From an uncultured Bacteroidota bacterium (lineage in GTDB: Bacteria > Bacteroidota > Bacteroidia > Bacteroidales > F082): 64,000 nt of DNA. The DNA lies in contig CAJBPB010000291.1 in assembly GCA_903957365.1 (NCBI GenBank), positions 1 through 64,000 on the forward strand. The letters are read 5' to 3'. A program made the position numbers and the translations under genes. Below, in pieces: positions 46,812 through 55,361 of the stretch; within the stretch, counting starts at the first letter, position 1, and the number at the start of each line of letters is the position of its first letter. The notes beneath the pieces were generated by a model, which searched no databases, was not told the DNA's origin, and saw only the letters and a list, made by a program, of their open reading frames with translations.

Positions 46812-48011
46812 ATGTCAAAAGGAAAAGACCAAAAACCACATATCGGCATCTTCGGCCGCCGTAACAATGGAAAAAGTTCCATCATCAATACCATTGTGAA
46901 ACAGGATATTGCTATTGTTTCGGATCAGGCTGGGACAACAACCGATCCTGTGAAAAAATCTATTGAGATATTTGGCATTGGTCCGGCAATTATTGTCGAT
47001 ACTGCCGGAATAGATGACAGCGGTGAACTGGGCGAAAAACGTGTTCAGAAGTCACTCGATACAATTAAAACCATCGACTGTGCCATGTTGGTTATTGTGA
47101 ATAACGAATTTGGTTTTTATGAAAAGCAGCTGATCATGCAGTTCCGCGATCATGGCATCCCGTATCTGATTGTGCATAACAAAGCTGATATTCAGCCGGT
47201 TGATGATATTACTCTGGAGAAAATCAAAGATTTCAGTCAGGCAAAGGTCATGGATTTCAGTGTAAATCAGCCCGAAAGACTTCCTGTGCTCATCGAGGCT
47301 TTGAGGAAAACCATTCCTGAAACAACCTATCAGAAAAGTTCATTGCTCGGAACGATCATTAAAAAGGATCAGGTTATCTTACTCGTTACGCCCATCGACT
47401 CGGAAGCGCCGGATGGGCGTATGATTCTGCCGCAGGTGATGGCCATCCGCGATGTGCTCGATAACGATTGCATTTGTATCGTTCTCAAAGAAACCAATCT
47501 GAAACAATATTTCGACCAGAATATGCCACGTCCGCATCTGGTTGTTACAGACAGTCAGGCATTTGGCTTTGTAAACAGCATTGTTCCTGCTGATATTCCA
47601 CTGACCAGTTTCAGTATTGTTTTTGCCCATCTGCGTGGTGATTTTGAGAATTATCTCGTTGGAACTCCTGAACTTTCGAAACTGGAGGATGGCGACCGGG
47701 TATTGATTCTTGAATCATGCGCCCATCAGGTGAGTTGCGAAGATATCGGAAGACATAAACTGCCAAAATGGATTAAAGAATTCACAGGTAAAGAGCTCAC
47801 TTTCGATATAGTTTCCGGACTAAATCATGTTACCGATATGCATACCTACAAACTTGTCATTCAGTGCGGTGGTTGTGTTGTAACACGAAAGCAGCTGCTA
47901 AACCGTTTGAAACCGGCGGTGGATGCCAAAATACCGGTAAGCAATTACGGAATGACGATTGCCTATGTCAATGGGATTTTCGACCGTGTTACCCAACCAT
48001 TTTCAGTGTAA
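46812..48011 (+). CDS. hydF: [FeFe]-hydrogenase maturation GTPase HydF
   Basis: A 399-residue scaffold GTPase that assembles the diiron subcluster and hands it to apo-HydA. The GTPase motifs are GIFGRRNNGKSS, TTTDPVKKS, DTAGI and NKAD. The C-terminal [4Fe-4S] site is CAH (near residue 303) plus QCGGC (near 356); the His often found before the last CxxC is Gln here. The gene is followed by hydE after three bases. Confidence 0.95.
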   Translation: MSKGKDQKPHIGIFGRRNNGKSSIINTIVKQDIAIVSDQAGTTTDPVKKSIEIFGIGPAIIVDTAGIDDSGELGEKRVQKSLDTIKTIDCAMLVIVNNEFGFYEKQLIMQFRDHGIPYLIVHNKADIQPVDDITLEKIKDFSQAKVMDFSVNQPERLPVLIEALRKTIPETTYQKSSLLGTIIKKDQVILLVTPIDSEAPDGRMILPQVMAIRDVLDNDCICIVLKETNLKQYFDQNMPRPHLVVTDSQAFGFVNSIVPADIPLTSFSIVFAHLRGDFENYLVGTPELSKLEDGDRVLILESCAHQVSCEDIGRHKLPKWIKEFTGKELTFDIVSGLNHVTDMHTYKLVIQCGGCVVTRKQLLNRLKPAVDAKIPVSNYGMTIAYVNGIFDRVTQPFSV

Positions 48012-48014
48012 AGT

Positions 48015-48785
48015 ATGCTAACAACCATACATAAAATCCTCACACAGGAAACGCTTTCCAAAAGTGATCTTGTTACCTTGCTTTCGGTGAAATCGCCTGA
48101 AGCAACCCGGATGATACTCGATAAGGCGTATCAGGTAAAGACGGAAACTGTTGGTCGTAAGGTATATTTGCGCGGGCTGATTGAACTGACGAATATTTGT
48201 GCTAAAAACTGTTTATATTGCGGTATAAGAGCTGCAAATACAAAAGTTGAACGTTATACGCTTTCCACGGATGAGGTGCTGCAGGCGGCTGAATTTGCCT
48301 GGAAAAACGGATTCGGTTCTTTGGTTATTCAGACCGGTGAACAAGTCAGCAAAGCATTTACAAATACTGTAGAAGATTTACTGGTGAGAATCCATGAAAA
48401 AACAAACCATGAACTTACCATCACACTTTCGTGCGGTGAGCAGGATTTAGAAGTGTATAAACGCTGGAAAAATGCCGGTGCTGACAGGTTTTTGCTGCGT
48501 ATCGAAACAACAAACAGAGCGTTGTATTACAAGATTCATCCTCAGGATGAGAATCACTCATTTGAAAAGCGTATCGAAGCCCTTAAAAATTTGCAGCTTG
48601 CAGGTTTTCAGGCTGGTACAGGTGTCATGATTGGTCTTCCTGAACAAACAATTGAAGATCTGGCTGATGATCTGATCTTCTTCAAAACCATGGATATCGA
48701 TATGATCGGAATGGGACCGTTTATCGAACATGCTGACACGCCTTTATACGATAAAACACATTTACTATGGCCGGCTGACGAGCGT
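48015..48785 (+). CDS. hydE: HydE maturase, exon 1 (split by group II intron)
   Basis: The first 257 codons of HydE, the radical SAM enzyme that acts on the HydG-derived iron complex during H-cluster assembly. The cluster motif CAKNCLYC is at 62-69, followed by GSLVIQTGEQ, LTITLSCGEQ and MIGLPEQTIEDLADDLIFFKTMDIDMIGMGPFIEHADTPL. The unspliced frame reads two more codons into a stop inside the intron. Exon 2 supplies the last ~105 residues, and the spliced protein would be 362 aa, normal for HydE. Confidence 0.92.
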
Positions 48786-49306
48786 GTGTGACTTGAACAA
48801 CAATCATTTGATTGATGGTGCTTTAAAGCAGATGAGAGTAGGCCTCTCAGCAACGATTTTCAGGAGTAGTTGCTAAACCACCTTATGCTGCAGGATTAGG
48901 AAACGGTTTTGTGGTGAGCGATAAGGAAAAACAGGAACTAAGATTCCTGTAGGTAAGTGTAAGTGAGTTGAACGCGAGTGAACCAATGATGAAGCCTCGT
49001 AAAAGCAATAAAAGATGTCGAAAGCAGGTAGTTACGTTTGTACCTGCGATAAGAGTGTATCGGACACCTGATTACAGGGTACACGGCATCCGGGGTTAAG
49101 TTGGCAAGACACTTACGCAGGCTGTTTTAAGGAACAAGTGAACTCTGTATCGTTCTGTAAAATCGCAAGAGGAAGCAGACACCAAAGGATGTGGGTGAGA
49201 TATAGGGGGCAGACTTAGTCGTAGTAGTAATGAAGTGCAGTAATGAGCATGGAGCAAAGGGCTAAGCATGTTAGGTTTCAAAATAATTTACAACCGATAA
49301 AAAGGA

Positions 49307-50530
49307 ATGATTGATTACTATGAGACAAAATCACAGCCAATAACCAAAATAATGGTTTGGCAGGCATATAAGGAAGTAAAATCCAATGCCGGAAGTGAAG
49401 GAATAGACAAAATGAGTTGGGAATATCTGGCAAAGAACCAGAGTACCGAACTCTATAAGCTATGGAATCGCTTAAGTTCAGGAAGTTATTACCCAAAAGC
49501 CGTCAAGCAGGTATCTATACCGAAGAAAGATGGAGGAGTCCGCAATTTAGGAATACCAACCATTTTAGATCGTATAGCACAACAAGTAGTCAGGGTTCAC
49601 CTTGAAAGGATAGTAGAACCGTTGTTTCATGCAAGTTCATATGGGTATCGCCCAAAACGGAGCTGTCACGATGCCGTAAAACAAGCAAATACAAATTCAT
49701 TCGATCATGATTTTGCCATTGACTTGGATATAAAAGGCTTCTTCGACACCATCGACCATGAATTGCTATTGAAAGCGGTACGTCATTATTGTCCCGACAA
49801 GTGGATTTTGATGTATGTAGAGAGATGGTTACAAGCAGGTGTAATACAGCAAGATGGCGAATTCATACCATCAGTAACGGGTACACCACAGGGCGGCGTA
49901 ATCAGCCCACTGTTAGCAAACATTTTCTTACATATTGTTTTCGATAAATGGATGGATAAGCATCACCCTGAGAAACCATTTGAGCGGTATGCTGATGACA
50001 TCGTTGTGCATTGCAAAACAGAACGACAAGCGCAATTCATGCTAATACAAATACGTCAACGCATGGAAGCGTGTAAGTTAATATTGCATGCAGAGAAAAG
50101 TAAGATTGTTAATTTAAGAGGATTTTCGACAAAGAAATATCCCAAAGGATTTGACTTTTTAGGCTTCACAATACGACCACGAGCGTACACAGGCAAAGGC
50201 AAAACGAAAGCCATGCCCGGTATTTTTGTGAGTCAAAAATCGAAAACAAGCATCATGCAGAAGATCAAAAAGATGAACATACACAAAAGGCGCAAGACTT
50301 TGGAAGAAATTGCCAGAGAAATCAATCCGGTGATAAGAGGAATAATCAACTATTATCACAAATTTTGGGAATACGATATGCGTCTTGTATGGAATCAACT
50401 GAATACACGACTACTAAAATGGGTAAAATGGGAAAAGGACTTGTATAAGAAATCATCGGTGAAATATCTGAAAACCAAATACAAGGAACAACCCAACTTA
50501 TTTGCCCATTGGTTATTGGTACATCCTTGA
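49307..50530 (+). CDS. ltrA: Group II intron reverse transcriptase/maturase
   Basis: A 407-residue intron-encoded protein. RT blocks include IPKKDGGVRNLGIPTILDRIAQQ, YGYRPKRSCHDAV, DLDIKGFFDTIDH, TGTPQGGVISPLLAN (191-205) and the catalytic YADD (228-231). The C-terminal ~90 residues (REINPVIRGIINYYHKFW) are the maturase (GIIM) domain, which promotes splicing. There is no HNH endonuclease domain, so target cleavage on the second strand would have to come from elsewhere. A GGAA-like Shine-Dalgarno (AAAAAGGA) overlaps the start. It must be translated from the unspliced hydE transcript. Confidence 0.96.
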   Translation: MIDYYETKSQPITKIMVWQAYKEVKSNAGSEGIDKMSWEYLAKNQSTELYKLWNRLSSGSYYPKAVKQVSIPKKDGGVRNLGIPTILDRIAQQVVRVHLERIVEPLFHASSYGYRPKRSCHDAVKQANTNSFDHDFAIDLDIKGFFDTIDHELLLKAVRHYCPDKWILMYVERWLQAGVIQQDGEFIPSVTGTPQGGVISPLLANIFLHIVFDKWMDKHHPEKPFERYADDIVVHCKTERQAQFMLIQIRQRMEACKLILHAEKSKIVNLRGFSTKKYPKGFDFLGFTIRPRAYTGKGKTKAMPGIFVSQKSKTSIMQKIKKMNIHKRRKTLEEIAREINPVIRGIINYYHKFWEYDMRLVWNQLNTRLLKWVKWEKDLYKKSSVKYLKTKYKEQPNLFAHWLLVHP

Positions 50531-50564
50531 AATTATTTAATTTTGAGTGATTTATTAACATGAA

Positions 50565-50598
50565 GAGCCGTGTGAAGGGAGACTTTCAAGCACGGTTC
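50565..50598 (+). ncRNA. Group II intron domain V
   Basis: A 34-nt hairpin beginning GAGCCG and ending CACGGTTC, with the AGC catalytic triad near its 5' side and a GAGA-type tetraloop region (AGGGAGACTTT). Domain VI follows to 50638. Confidence 0.88.
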
Positions 50599-50638
50599 CG
50601 TGAGAATGTAGGGGTGAAATTCCCTTACATGACTCGAT

Positions 50639-50956
50639 TTCCGGATTAGTTTACTGATGCTTTCGCTGGCCAGGATTACCATGCCTGATATCAATCTGGC
50701 ATCATCCACCGCACTCGAAACACTCGATTCGCTTGGCCGGCAAAAAGGATTACTTGCAGGTGCCAATGTGGTGATGCCTAATTTGACCCCGGTTACAAGC
50801 CGGAAAAAATATTTGCTGTACAACAACAAACCCAATCTTGACAAAGATGCCGCCCTGAGTGCTGACACCTTACAAAAAATCATTGCTGAAATCGGCGAAG
50901 TAATCGGATTCAATGAAGCCGGGAGCTCACTCCATTTCAAAAACCGGATTGGTTAA
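50639..50956 (+). CDS. hydE: HydE maturase, exon 2
   Basis: The C-terminal 105 codons of HydE, reading FRISLLMLSLARITMPDINL, then STALETLDSLGRQKG, AGANVVMPNLTP and the terminal FNEAGSSLHFKNRIG. These match the end of the HydE barrel (the GANVIMPNxTP block is characteristic). An ATG at 50657 could start a separate fragment, but such a fragment lacks the radical SAM cluster. The reading frame is intact, so the gene is interrupted rather than decayed. Confidence 0.9.
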   Translation, partial: FRISLLMLSLARITMPDINLASSTALETLDSLGRQKGLLAGANVVMPNLTPVTSRKKYLLYNNKPNLDKDAALSADTLQKIIAEIGEVIGFNEAGSSLHFKNRIG

Positions 50957-51009
50957 AGGTCAGAGATTCACAATTTATTTGTCTGTCTGTAAACTCAGTG
51001 TCCGGGCTG

Positions 51010-51131
51010 TAAAGTTCGCTGCAGGTGCATGCACAAAACCAAAAAACTGAATTTACTTTTGGTAAATACTATAAGCTGGCTTGTCGAAGCATGTATTTTT
51101 GGCTCAAGAATAACGATGACTGCGGACTTTA
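51010..51131 (+). repeat. MITE-like repeat, copy 1
   Basis: A 122-bp element with terminal inverted repeats TAAAGTTCGC / GCGGACTTTA. It contains a small hairpin (ATTTAC 51051-51056 with GTAAAT 51062-51067) and a 24-nt core at 51096-51119. A related copy lies in opposite orientation at 57074-57172, with 23 of 24 core bases identical. Confidence 0.7.
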
Positions 51132-51190
51132 AAAACAGAGACTAATTAAACTTTATTACATTTACCATCATATTGACAACTCGTCTGTTA

Positions 51191-51198
51191 TATATTTG
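51191..51198 (+). promoter_or_regulatory. -7 element of the GTPase module
   Basis: TATATTTG matches TAnnTTTG, 33 nt before the first gene of the module. A TTG at 51173-51175 is closer than the usual -33 spacing. Confidence 0.5.
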
Positions 51199-51231
51199 TA
51201 TTAAATGAAATAATGAAAACCTGATTGCCTT

Positions 51232-51774
51232 ATGACAAAGGAAACAGAAAATATAAGCAAAATACGCGACATTCTCTTTGGTAATAACCTCACTGAACTG
51301 GAAAAGCGAGTTGCCAAAACCGAAGTTTTCCTGAGAGATGAGATTACTTCTCTTGACGAAAAACTTGGTAATCGTTTTGATGAATTGAAATCTGCTGCAA
51401 AAGAATCCTTCACAACGCTTGATTCGCGGTTACAGACAGAGAAAGAGAAACGTGAAGCGGAAATTGTCCAGATACGTGAGGAATTCTCACAGGTCAGGCA
51501 GTCTGTCCGGCAGCTCGATGAGAAATTTTCCGGCGAATTGGGTACAATAAAACAATGGCTTACTGAACAACAGGATAGCTTGTCAAAGCAGCATCAAAAA
51601 ACAATCAATGATCTGAAATCCCAGCTGTTCGGACAAGTGGACGACCTGCGGCAATCCAAAGTGGAACGTAGTGCTCTGGCGGTTTTACTTTCAGAAATCG
51701 CAATGCAACTGGTCGAAAAAGAGCCATCATCTTCCGAAAGTGATGTTCCGGAAACTACTGATTCTGTTGAATAA
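51232..51774 (+). CDS. Coiled-coil protein of the GTPase module
   Basis: A 180-residue hydrophilic protein, predicted coiled coil from about residue 15 to 135 (ELEKRVAKTEVFLRDEI, LDEKLGNRFDELK, QVRQSVRQLDEKF). A conserved-looking segment KVERSALAVLLSEIAMQLVEKE follows, then an acidic tail. There is no signal or membrane segment. The ALAVLLSEIAMQL patch seems to mark a family that recurs beside small-GTPase genes, though this is recollection rather than a search. Its stop overlaps the next start (TAATG), so translation is coupled. The role is unknown and could be an effector or scaffold. Confidence 0.75.
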   Translation: MTKETENISKIRDILFGNNLTELEKRVAKTEVFLRDEITSLDEKLGNRFDELKSAAKESFTTLDSRLQTEKEKREAEIVQIREEFSQVRQSVRQLDEKFSGELGTIKQWLTEQQDSLSKQHQKTINDLKSQLFGQVDDLRQSKVERSALAVLLSEIAMQLVEKEPSSSESDVPETTDSVE

Positions 51775-53504
51775 TGCTGGAGACTAAGGACCAAAATAAG
51801 GATAGTATTCTTGAGTTGGGCAAACTCAACGAATTGCGTCTTCTCCTTACCGGCCTCGATCAGAAGGATCTTGAACGTTTACACAAGCTAATACATGATC
51901 CACAGGAATTTGCTGAGGAAATCAGTGAATGGTTACCCTATTCATTACGCAAACTGATTGAAAGAGGAGAAATAAAAGTCGAGGCGCTTGAGCCGTTTAT
52001 CATCGAGGCTATGCACAAAAGTGTGCAGAAAGATCCGCATAAATTATCTGATGTTTTATTTCCTGTGATGGTTCCGGCGATCCGCAAGGCCGTCGCCGAA
52101 GACATGAAAAAGCTTATCGCGTCGGTAAATGCCACGCTCGAATCAGGTTTATCGCCGCGTAGTCTGAAATGGCGCTTACAGGCATTGTTCAGTAAACGTT
52201 CGTTTGCCGAAATCGTGCTTGCCAATACCTATGTTTACCACGTCAGGCAGGTGTTTTTTATACACCGTGCTACAGGTATCTTACTCCATCAGGAGATTGA
52301 CAATGAGAATGTTGAGCTTGAATCGGATATGGTTTCAGGGATGCTTACCGCAATCCGTGATTTTGTGCACGATTCTTTCACTGGAAGTTCCACAGGTTCA
52401 TTGGAAGAAATACAGGTCGGTGAGTTAAAAATCCTGATTGAACAGGGACCTTATGCCATTGTTGCTGCCATTGTGGAAGGACAACCACCTGCTGAATACC
52501 GATCGACTTTGATGGAAACAGTGGAAGCGCTGCATTTTAATCATGCGATGGATCTCGAAAAATTTGAAGGATATACCGAAGTGTTTGTCCATGCATCCAG
52601 GTTTTTGCGTAATTGTCTTATTAAACAGCGAAAAGAGAAAAAAAGCAGTATTCCCTGGCCATCTATCGTTCTGCTTTTTGTTTTGCTGGCTGCGGGGTCC
52701 TTTTTCATCTATGTGCATTTCGAGCAGAAAAGCCGCTTCATCCATTTCGTTGAAGAACTTGAATCATTGCCGGGTTACCATCTCACAAATATTGAAATTA
52801 ACAATAATTCGGTAGTTGTAAAGGGTTTAAATGATTATCAGTCTGATTCATACGCATATTTGCTTGAGAAATATCAACTCGACAGTATAAAAGTAAAATG
52901 TGCATTTGAGCCATATATTTCGCTCGAAAATGATGTTGTTATCAAAAGAGCCGAGAAGTTGCTTGTGCCACCGCAGAGTGTAAGTATGCATTATGCAAAT
53001 GGTGTTTTATTTTTGAAAGGAGAGGCCCCCGAAGATTGGATTAACCTGGTATTGAAAAAAGCATCCTCGGTTTATGGCGTTAATGAAACTGATATTAGCG
53101 GCCTGAACTCAAAAGTGACAGAAGAAATTCCTGATTTGCATTGGATTATCCCGGCGATTGAAAAAAATAGTTTCAAATTCGAAATGAACATTGTGTCGTT
53201 GGATGAAATTCAAAAAAAACAATTTGATTCTCTGGTAGATGCAGCGGTTCACCTGACGGATTATAACCATTTGTATGGAAAAAAAATGACCATTTATGTG
53301 CGATCCTATACAAGCCGTTCAGGTAATGCTTCAGCCAATCTTCAGGTGGCAAAGCGTCGCGCTGAGGGTTTTATCGGTTTGTTACTAGAGGCGGGATTAC
53401 AAAACGACCTGCTTGAAGCACAAGTACTTTTTGCAGAAGATATTGATAAACAGGTACTTTTGCGATCGGTTAGTTTTGAAGTGTTTGAAAAAAGCCAAAA
53501 ATAA
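51774..53504 (+). CDS. Membrane protein: longin/roadblock-like N-terminus, OmpA-like C-terminus
   Basis: A 576-residue single-pass protein. An N-terminal cytoplasmic helical part (1-165) is followed by a segment (165-285) with the pattern FFIHRATGILLHQ ... MVSGMLTAIRDFVHDSF ... KILIEQGPYAIVAAIVEG. This resembles longin/roadblock-type domains that act on small GTPases. One membrane helix (IPWPSIVLLFVLLAAGSFF, ~297-315) leads to an extracytoplasmic region. It ends in an OmpA-like alpha/beta domain (ANLQVAKRRAEGFIGLLLEAGL, the peptidoglycan-binding helix region). It could link the envelope to the adjacent GTPase. The N-terminal fold call is inference. Confidence 0.7.
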   Translation: MLETKDQNKDSILELGKLNELRLLLTGLDQKDLERLHKLIHDPQEFAEEISEWLPYSLRKLIERGEIKVEALEPFIIEAMHKSVQKDPHKLSDVLFPVMVPAIRKAVAEDMKKLIASVNATLESGLSPRSLKWRLQALFSKRSFAEIVLANTYVYHVRQVFFIHRATGILLHQEIDNENVELESDMVSGMLTAIRDFVHDSFTGSSTGSLEEIQVGELKILIEQGPYAIVAAIVEGQPPAEYRSTLMETVEALHFNHAMDLEKFEGYTEVFVHASRFLRNCLIKQRKEKKSSIPWPSIVLLFVLLAAGSFFIYVHFEQKSRFIHFVEELESLPGYHLTNIEINNNSVVVKGLNDYQSDSYAYLLEKYQLDSIKVKCAFEPYISLENDVVIKRAEKLLVPPQSVSMHYANGVLFLKGEAPEDWINLVLKKASSVYGVNETDISGLNSKVTEEIPDLHWIIPAIEKNSFKFEMNIVSLDEIQKKQFDSLVDAAVHLTDYNHLYGKKMTIYVRSYTSRSGNASANLQVAKRRAEGFIGLLLEAGLQNDLLEAQVLFAEDIDKQVLLRSVSFEVFEKSQK

Positions 53505-53507
53505 TAT

Positions 53508-54017
53508 ATGCTAAAGAAAAAAATTGCCATGCTGGGCGCTTTCGCCGTCGGTAAAACGAGTCTGGTGCAACGATATGTAAACAGCATCTTCAGCGAAAAG
53601 TACCAAACCACGATCGGGGTAAAAATTGACCAGAAAATCGTTCAGGTTGATGAAACCGAAGTCACATTAATGTTGTGGGATCTGTATGGCGATGATGATT
53701 TTATGAAAATGAAATCATCCTATCTCATTGGTTCATCAGGCTATTTGCTGGTGGCTGATGGTACCAGGGCCGAAACCATTGATGTAGCTGTTAAACTGCA
53801 TGAAATGGCTTCCGTTGCAACAAAAAACGCTCCTTTCATTTTGCTTGTCAATAAAAGTGATCTTACCGAAACATGGGAAATTCAATCTGAAACGATCAAC
53901 CGTCTCAAACAAAAAGGCTGGCATGTCATTATTACAAGTGCAAAAGAAAATGTGATGGTTGAAGAAGCTTTTGCGTTGCTTACAAAACGCATACTCGATA
54001 AACCTTCATTTCAGTAA
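53508..54017 (+). CDS. Ras/Rab-like small GTPase
   Basis: A 169-residue GTPase with the whole Ras-superfamily set. G1 is GAFAVGKTS, switch I is YQTTIGVKI with the Thr corresponding to Ras Thr35, switch II is LWDLYGDDD, G4 is NKSD and G5 is TSAKE. Switch II lacks the Gln that helps hydrolysis in Ras and reads GDD instead, so a partner may be needed to stimulate hydrolysis. There is no C-terminal lipid motif. It lies three bases after the OmpA-like gene and upstream of the broken kinase. Bacterial Rab-like GTPases are known, mostly with unknown jobs. Confidence 0.9.
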   Translation: MLKKKIAMLGAFAVGKTSLVQRYVNSIFSEKYQTTIGVKIDQKIVQVDETEVTLMLWDLYGDDDFMKMKSSYLIGSSGYLLVADGTRAETIDVAVKLHEMASVATKNAPFILLVNKSDLTETWEIQSETINRLKQKGWHVIITSAKENVMVEEAFALLTKRILDKPSFQ

Positions 54018-54053
54018 AAATAATTACAGCAGATATCATTAACGATAAATACT

Positions 54054-55361
54054 ATGATCAGGGAATTATCCGCTCCAATCATCCGATATATTTTGAACGA
54101 AATACCACCTTATGTGGGTCTGGTTGTATTGCAGGCCGATGAAGAAGGATTGCTGAATAAATGGTATGGACCACTGGATAAGTACTTTGAAGGTAAACCA
54201 GTGATCGGACAACCCATTGAGGAATTTGCGCCGTTTTTACTGGGGATGATTCCACCGCTTGTCAACCCAATGGTTATTTCACACTTGCGGATCAATGAAA
54301 AAACCTATGTTGAGATACATCTTTTAAATGACGATGATAACCTGACCTGGATTTTTCTGATTGATCAGACACGTCAGGTTGAAATGATTCATCCTATCAT
54401 TCAACGATTTAACGAAGAGAAACTCAGTGGCATCGCCGACAGAAAACAATCATCAGCAAGAGGTACATTGTCAGCGCTTTACCTGCTTGATTATATGAGT
54501 TTCGAAAAGGAAAAACATGGTTATAAAATGCTTGGGATGGCGCCACCCTGGTTTGGTGATACCAATGCGAAGCTTTATTTTAATGGTAAAACAGCGGACT
54601 TGATTGAAACATTTCCGTTTATCGAAGTATTTCAAATTGAAGCCGAAGAAACCTGGAATGCCAGACAGGATGGGAAACTCGTTAGCGGATTATGGGAGGA
54701 AAGCAGGGTGGATGGAGGAAAAATATACCTTCAGGCACTGGCATTACGACACGAAAAAAGGAATTATCTGCTGATCAAACCGCTGAGCCAGCAAACGGAT
54801 CTGAATGATGGTTTTATACAAAAAGCCAGAGAACAGAAACTTACGCTCGATCAGCTGGCCAGTACCGAAAAGCGCTTAAAAGAACTGTTAAGTTTCAAGG
54901 ATCAGTTCGTTTCAATTATTTCTCATGATCTGCGTTCGCCCATAGGCGCGGTCATTGGTCTGGCCGATCTTTTGCTTTCGGATGACAGACTACTCGAAAA
55001 GGTTGATACAGGACAGTTGGAGTTACTAACCGACATCAAAAGTGAAATGCTTCGCCTGCTCGATTACAACGACAAACTTTACCAATGGTCGAACCTTGAG
55101 CTTGGTAATTTTAAAATATCGTCCAGAAAAATCGTTCCGGAGCATCTCGCCAATTATGTTGAAAAGATGCAGACAGTTAAAATGCAGGAGAAAAACATCC
55201 GTTTTTTAAAGGAAATAGATCCTGGTTTTCAACTTGATGCCGATGAAACTTTACTCGGACATGCTATCAATAATCTGGTTGGAAACGCTGTTAAATTTAC
55301 CCCGGAAGGAGGTAATGGCACTAACATAGAGATAAATTATAAAAATGATTATCTTTGGTAA
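54054..55361 (+). pseudogene. Histidine kinase of the GTPase module, 5' part, truncated by an IS
   Basis: An intact frame to residue ~420, after which IS sequence adds 16 foreign codons and a stop. Residues 1-130 form a PAS-like N-terminal domain (YVGLVVLQADEEGLLNKWYG ... WIFLIDQTRQVEM), and 130-250 a possible second sensor region. HisKA follows with FKDQFVSIISHDLRSPIGAV, then the N-box NNLVGNAVKFTPEGG. The G1/G2 boxes that bind ATP are on the far side of the IS. Removing the IS and one target copy rejoins the frame exactly (...PEGG-TIVLRF...) to a 504-residue kinase. In this strain it is probably inactive. Confidence 0.88.
55303..55312. repeat. Target-site duplication, left copy
   Basis: CGGAAGGAGG directly abuts the left inverted repeat; the identical right copy is at 56811-56820. 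Confidence 0.9.

Larger units (their letters stand above)
48786..50638 (+). mobile_element. Group II intron inserted in hydE (sense orientation)
   Basis: A 1853-nt intron. It begins GTGTGAC, matching the group II 5' consensus GUGYG, and ends CGAT, matching the 3' AY rule. Domain V is recognisable at 50565-50598, and the candidate branch A at 50632 is seven nucleotides from the 3' end. It encodes a reverse transcriptase/maturase (49307-50530). Joining 48785 to 50639 restores ...DER-FRISLL..., continuous with HydE homology and in frame. The ~520-nt 5' part should hold domains I-III. No homing endonuclease domain is visible in the protein. Confidence 0.93.

Noticed and set aside
48785-50640. hydE read as a pseudogene broken by a frameshift
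   Set aside because: The interruption has exact group II intron boundaries, and both exons keep the same reading frame. This fits a spliced gene better than decay.
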